64,000 nt of DNA. Source: Pseudomonas cuatrocienegasensis. Its GTDB lineage: Bacteria; Pseudomonadota; Gammaproteobacteria; Pseudomonadales; Pseudomonadaceae. Below, piece after piece: positions 60,708 to 64,000 of this stretch. The stretch is from positions 58,406-122,405 of the forward strand of contig NZ_FOFP01000013.1 in the NCBI RefSeq assembly GCF_900110925.1. Reading direction: 5' to 3'. The notes beneath the pieces were generated by a model. That model saw nothing but the letters and a program-made list of their open reading frames with translations, was not told where the DNA came from and searched no databases. The translations under genes and the position numbers were made by a program. The stretch's first letter is position 1. Every line of letters starts with the position of its first letter.

Positions 60708-61780
60708 AGTCCATCAAAGTCATGATCGTCGACGACTCCGCCGTCGTCCGCCAGGTGCTGTCCGCGGTATTGTCCGCCGACACCTCGATAGAGGTCATCG
60801 GCACCGCCGCCGACCCGCTGTTTGCCCTGAGCAAGATGGAGCGCAACTGGCCGGATGTCATCGTCCTGGACGTGGAAATGCCGCGCATGGACGGCATCAC
60901 CTTCCTCAAGAAACTCATGGCCGAACGCCCCACGCCCGTGGTGATCTGCTCCACCCTCACGGAAAAGGGCGCCAGCACCACCATGCAGGCACTGGCTGCC
61001 GGAGCCGTGAGCATCGTCACCAAGCCCCAGGCCAACCTGAGCAAGTTCCTGGTCAATGCCAGTGACGACTTGATCAACGCGGTCAAGGGCGCGGCCCGCG
61101 CCAATGTCCGCCAATTACTCAAGGGCAAGGTTGCGGAGAGTCCTGCAGCGGTCGCACCCAAGCTCAGCGCCGATGCCATCCTCGCACCCGCCCAGGGCGC
61201 CATGACCCGCACCACCGAGCGCATCGTCGCCATCGGCACCTCCACGGGCGGCACCCAGGCCCTGGAATACATCCTCACCTCGCTGCCACGCGTCTGCCCC
61301 GGCATCATCATCGTCCAGCATATGCCCGAGCGCTTTACCGCCGCGTTTGCCGAACGCCTCAACGGCCTGTGCCAGATCGAAGTGCTCGAAGCGCGCCATG
61401 GCGATCGGGTCATGCCCGGCCGCGCCCTGATCGCGCCAGGTGGCCGCCACATGCTGCTCAAACGCAGCGGTGCGCAGTACGTGGTCGAAGTGGTCGACGG
61501 CCCGCCCGTAAGCCGCCACAAGCCCTCGGTCGACGTGCTTTTCCGCTCCACCGCCCGCGCAGCCGGAGCCAATGCAACCGGCATTATCATGACCGGCATG
61601 GGCGACGACGGCGCCCGCGGTTTACGTGAGATGCATGATGTAGGCGCGCTCACGTTCGGCCAGGATGAAGCCAGCTGCGTGGTCTATGGCATGCCCAAGG
61701 AGGCGATGAAGCTCGGCGCGGTCAGCCGGGAGATCCCGCTGGAGCAGATTCCCGCCTATGTGCTGCGCAGCGAGCGCTGA
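60704..61780 (+). CDS. cheB: CheB receptor methylesterase
   Basis: The 358-residue protein has a receiver domain (IKVMIVDDSAVVRQVLSAVL, Asp in VIVLDVEMPRMDGITFLKKL), a linker, and the methylesterase domain with Ser in IVAIGTSTGGTQALEYIL, His in IVQHMPERFTAAFAERL and Asp in GIIMTGMGDDGARGL. It ends the cluster. About 236 non-coding bases follow before the two-partner secretion genes, with no clear terminator. Confidence 0.96.
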   Translation: MKSIKVMIVDDSAVVRQVLSAVLSADTSIEVIGTAADPLFALSKMERNWPDVIVLDVEMPRMDGITFLKKLMAERPTPVVICSTLTEKGASTTMQALAAGAVSIVTKPQANLSKFLVNASDDLINAVKGAARANVRQLLKGKVAESPAAVAPKLSADAILAPAQGAMTRTTERIVAIGTSTGGTQALEYILTSLPRVCPGIIIVQHMPERFTAAFAERLNGLCQIEVLEARHGDRVMPGRALIAPGGRHMLLKRSGAQYVVEVVDGPPVSRHKPSVDVLFRSTARAAGANATGIIMTGMGDDGARGLREMHDVGALTFGQDEASCVVYGMPKEAMKLGAVSREIPLEQIPAYVLRSER

Positions 61781-62016
61781 AACGCCAATAAACAGGAACG
61801 CGCCCCTGTTCGCCCTGACGCCGCGCCAGTACCACCACCGCCAACTCGCCCGCCAGGACAGTCTCACCACGACGGCCAAGGAATATCGACGCGAAGGCTG
61901 AGGCGCAAAACCGCAAGTTCTATCAAGTCGCACCCGCAACAGCTCCCTACTCTTCGTCATCGACGTGCGCAGACAGCGCATGCACGGGTCGTATCGACAG
62001 AAGGAAGCTGATTGCC

Positions 62017-63681
62017 ATGCGTTTCACCACGAGCCTGTTGTCCGTTGCCCTCTTGTCTGCTGGCAGCGGTTTCGCCAGCAACGCCCTCGCTGCTACCGCA
62101 CCCGATTCCGGCCAGACCCAGCAGGGCCTCGAACAAATGCCCCTGCAACTGCCCGAGCGGCAAGCCATCGACCTCAACCTGCCCGATACCCCGGACGACC
62201 AGCTCACGACCGGCGGGCCGACCCTGGAGATCACCAGCTTCACCTTCGAGGGCAATACCGCCATCCCTCGCGAGGAACTGCTTGCCCTGCTTACCGACCT
62301 GCAGGGGCGAACGGCATCCCTCGGTGAACTCCAGGCAGGCGCCAACCGCATCACCCGCCTGTACCGGGAGCGTGGCTACCCACTGGCCCGCGCCTATATC
62401 CCGGCCCAGGCAGTCGACGCGGGGGTCTTGAAGATGACCATCCTCGAAGGCCGTTATGGCCAGGTCCGCATCAACAACCAGGCGGGCCTGCACAGCAATG
62501 CATTGGTCCCACTGAAGGTGCTCAGCCCCGGCGAGGCGGTACGCGCCGCACCCTTGGAACGCAGCCTGCTGCTGTTGCAGGACACCCCAGGCGTGCAAAC
62601 CCGCGCCACCCTCAGCCCCGGCAGTCAAACCGGCACCACCGACCTGCAGGTGGATGTCGCGCGCGGCCCGCTGCTCAGCGGTTCGGTCGATGCCGACAAT
62701 TACGGCAACCGCTTTACCGGCGAGTATCGCCTGGGCGGCACCCTGAACCTCAACAACCCGCTGGACCTGGGGGATCGCCTGAGCCTGCGCGCGAGCGGCT
62801 CGGACGAGGACCAGCGCTACGGACGTGTCGCCTACCAGTTACCGCTCGGGCCCTGGGCTACCCAGTTCGGCGTGGCCTATTCGGACATGGACTACCAACT
62901 GGCCAAGGACTTCGACGACCTCGACGCCCATGGCAATGCACGTATCGCCAGTGTCTTCGCCATTCAGCCGCTGCAGCGCACGCGTGACTTCAGCCTGTAT
63001 GCCCAGGCGCAGTTCGATGACAAACGTCTCAGGGATGACATCGACCTGTTCGACAGCCAGGCAAACAAACGCTCGCGCGTGCTCACCCTGACCCTCAATG
63101 GCAACAGCCGCGACGGCCTGCTCGGCGGCGCTATCAACAGCTTCGCCCTGGCCCTGAGCCAGGGCAGCCTGAGCCTTGACGGCGCCAACCAGCAGCAGGC
63201 AGACGACCTCAGCGCCGGCACCCGAGGCCAGTTCACCAAGCTCAACCCGAGCCTGGTACGCCTGCAACGCCTCACCGATCGTTTCAGCCTGTACACCCAG
63301 CTCCAGGGCCAGTGGGCCAACGGCAACCTGGATAGCTCGGAGAAGCTCTACCTCGGCGGCGCTTATGGCGTGCGCGCCTACCCGCAGGGCGAGGCCTCGG
63401 GCGACCAGGGCTGGCTGGCCAACCTCGAACTGCGCTACGCGCTAAGCGATACCTGGCAGCTCTCCAGTTTTATCGACCATGGCCAAGTGCGCCTGAACAA
63501 GGACACCTGGGCCGCCGACGACAACCACCGCAGCCTCTCCGGCGCAGGTGTGGGCGCGCGCTGGGCGGCCCATGGCTGGCAAATCAATGCGCTGGCCGCC
63601 TGGAAACTGGGCAACGCCGACCCACAGAGCGATGTCGACCGCAGCCCGCGTGTCTGGGCGCAAGTGGTTCGTTACTTCTAG
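62017..63681 (+). CDS. TpsB (ShlB/FhaC-type) outer membrane transporter of two-partner secretion
   Basis: The 554-residue protein has a signal peptide (LLSVALLSAGSGFASNALAA), a POTRA region (about residues 68-225; TSFTFEGNTAIPREELLALL, ANRITRLYRERGYPLARAYI) and a C-terminal beta-barrel. The conserved L6-type motif VRAYPQGEASGDQGW (after LYLGGAYG) and the final aromatic VVRYF are present. It secretes the partner TpsA encoded just downstream. The start has a GAAGGAAG ribosome region. Confidence 0.92.
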   Translation: MRFTTSLLSVALLSAGSGFASNALAATAPDSGQTQQGLEQMPLQLPERQAIDLNLPDTPDDQLTTGGPTLEITSFTFEGNTAIPREELLALLTDLQGRTASLGELQAGANRITRLYRERGYPLARAYIPAQAVDAGVLKMTILEGRYGQVRINNQAGLHSNALVPLKVLSPGEAVRAAPLERSLLLLQDTPGVQTRATLSPGSQTGTTDLQVDVARGPLLSGSVDADNYGNRFTGEYRLGGTLNLNNPLDLGDRLSLRASGSDEDQRYGRVAYQLPLGPWATQFGVAYSDMDYQLAKDFDDLDAHGNARIASVFAIQPLQRTRDFSLYAQAQFDDKRLRDDIDLFDSQANKRSRVLTLTLNGNSRDGLLGGAINSFALALSQGSLSLDGANQQQADDLSAGTRGQFTKLNPSLVRLQRLTDRFSLYTQLQGQWANGNLDSSEKLYLGGAYGVRAYPQGEASGDQGWLANLELRYALSDTWQLSSFIDHGQVRLNKDTWAADDNHRSLSGAGVGARWAAHGWQINALAAWKLGNADPQSDVDRSPRVWAQVVRYF

Positions 63682-63767
63682 CCAACCGTCACCGCCCACA
63701 GAAGCCCGCTAAAAAATACCGCCGCCCCACAACCGGCAAGCAGCCAATCGACTACGGGAAAACCGCC

Positions 63768-64000
63768 ATGAACCGCAGCTACGCCCTCGTCTGGAACCTG
63801 CGCCTCTCGGCCTGGAGCGTTGCCCCTGAACACGCCCGGCGGCGCGGCAAGGGGGCAGGGGCCATTATGGCCGCTACCTTGTTGAGCCCCTTACTCGCCC
63901 TTGCTGCCGACCTGCCCAGCGGTGGCCAGGTGGTCTCCGGCAGCGGGGCGATCAGCACGCCAACGGCCAAGCAGATGGTTATCGACCAGGCCAGCAACAA
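63768..64000 (+). CDS. TpsA (filamentous haemagglutinin-type) exoprotein, 5' part only
   Basis: The reading frame starts at the ATG at 63768 and runs open to the window's end (77 codons). It begins with an extended signal peptide region (MNRSYALVWNLRLSAWSVAP), a hydrophobic core (GAIMAATLLSPLLALAADLP), and then the first residues of a haemagglutination activity domain (LPSGGQVVSGSGAISTPTAK, MVIDQASNK). This is the substrate of the TpsB encoded 86 bases upstream. The rest of the protein and any toxin tail lie outside the window. Confidence 0.88.
   Translation, partial: MNRSYALVWNLRLSAWSVAPEHARRRGKGAGAIMAATLLSPLLALAADLPSGGQVVSGSGAISTPTAKQMVIDQASN

Overview
The window is chromosomal DNA of a GC-rich gammaproteobacterium, almost certainly a Pseudomonas. 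The evidence is gene order and protein content: pyrR-pyrB-pyrC' with a catalytically dead PyrC', pilT-pilU beside yggS-proC-yggT-yggU, metX-metW-rdgB-hemW, thiS-thiG-trmB, mtgA, ftsY-ftsE-ftsX-rpoH, and coaD-ferredoxin-ggt-mutM. From memory this matches a conserved block of P. aeruginosa and its relatives. No rRNA, tRNA, CRISPR array, insertion sequence or prophage was seen.

Layout. (1) 1-2585: pyrimidine operon (end of pyrR, pyrB, pyrC'). (2) 2756-5366: a double-TM2 membrane protein, then a LexA-box-controlled pair (radical SAM protein plus DUF4130-type protein) that looks like an SOS DNA repair unit. (3) 5332-10182: twitching motility ATPases pilU and pilT, divergent from yggS-proC-yggT-yggU. 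(4) 10299-16664: a dynamin-like GTPase with its own promoter, then the metX-metW-DUF4426-rdgB-hemW-DUF3392 operon. (5) 16885-23019: a DUF1329 protein, trmB, thiG, thiS, a DUF423 protein, mtgA, an unknown membrane-anchored protein and rpoH, the last with a sigma-E/AlgU-type promoter. (6) 23131-29673: ftsX-ftsE-ftsY, divergent from an active/inactive M16 peptidase pair and rsmD. (7) 29674-37755: an accessory stretch with an AlbA_2-type ATPase carrying ESQP repeats, a YheT-like hydrolase, an NTF2-like secreted protein, and a four-gene translationally coupled phosphorelay. (8) 37757-42527: a TetR regulator, a putative coniferyl aldehyde dehydrogenase whose promoter holds a clear palindromic operator, a Tat-signal protein and a GMC oxidoreductase. 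(9) 42612-49605: coaD, ferredoxin, ggt, two small envelope proteins, mutM, an HDOD protein and rlmI, followed by a 168-bp palindromic mobile-like element. (10) 49997-61780: a sensor kinase/LuxR regulator pair followed by a full chemotaxis cluster (MCP, CheY, STAS, CheA, CheW, MCP, CheW, CheR, CheD, CheB). (11) 62017-end: a two-partner secretion system (TpsB complete, TpsA cut by the window edge).

Short palindromic intergenic repeats recur in at least three families, one of which has stem changes that compensate each other.

The most interesting items are the SOS box in front of the uncharacterised radical SAM/DUF4130 pair, the TetR operator set inside the aldehyde dehydrogenase promoter, the chemoreceptor with a probable CheR-tether pentapeptide and a sensor half unlike its signalling half in base use, and the terminal-inverted-repeat element that supplies the rlmI stop codon. 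No whole new defence or mobile system is evident.
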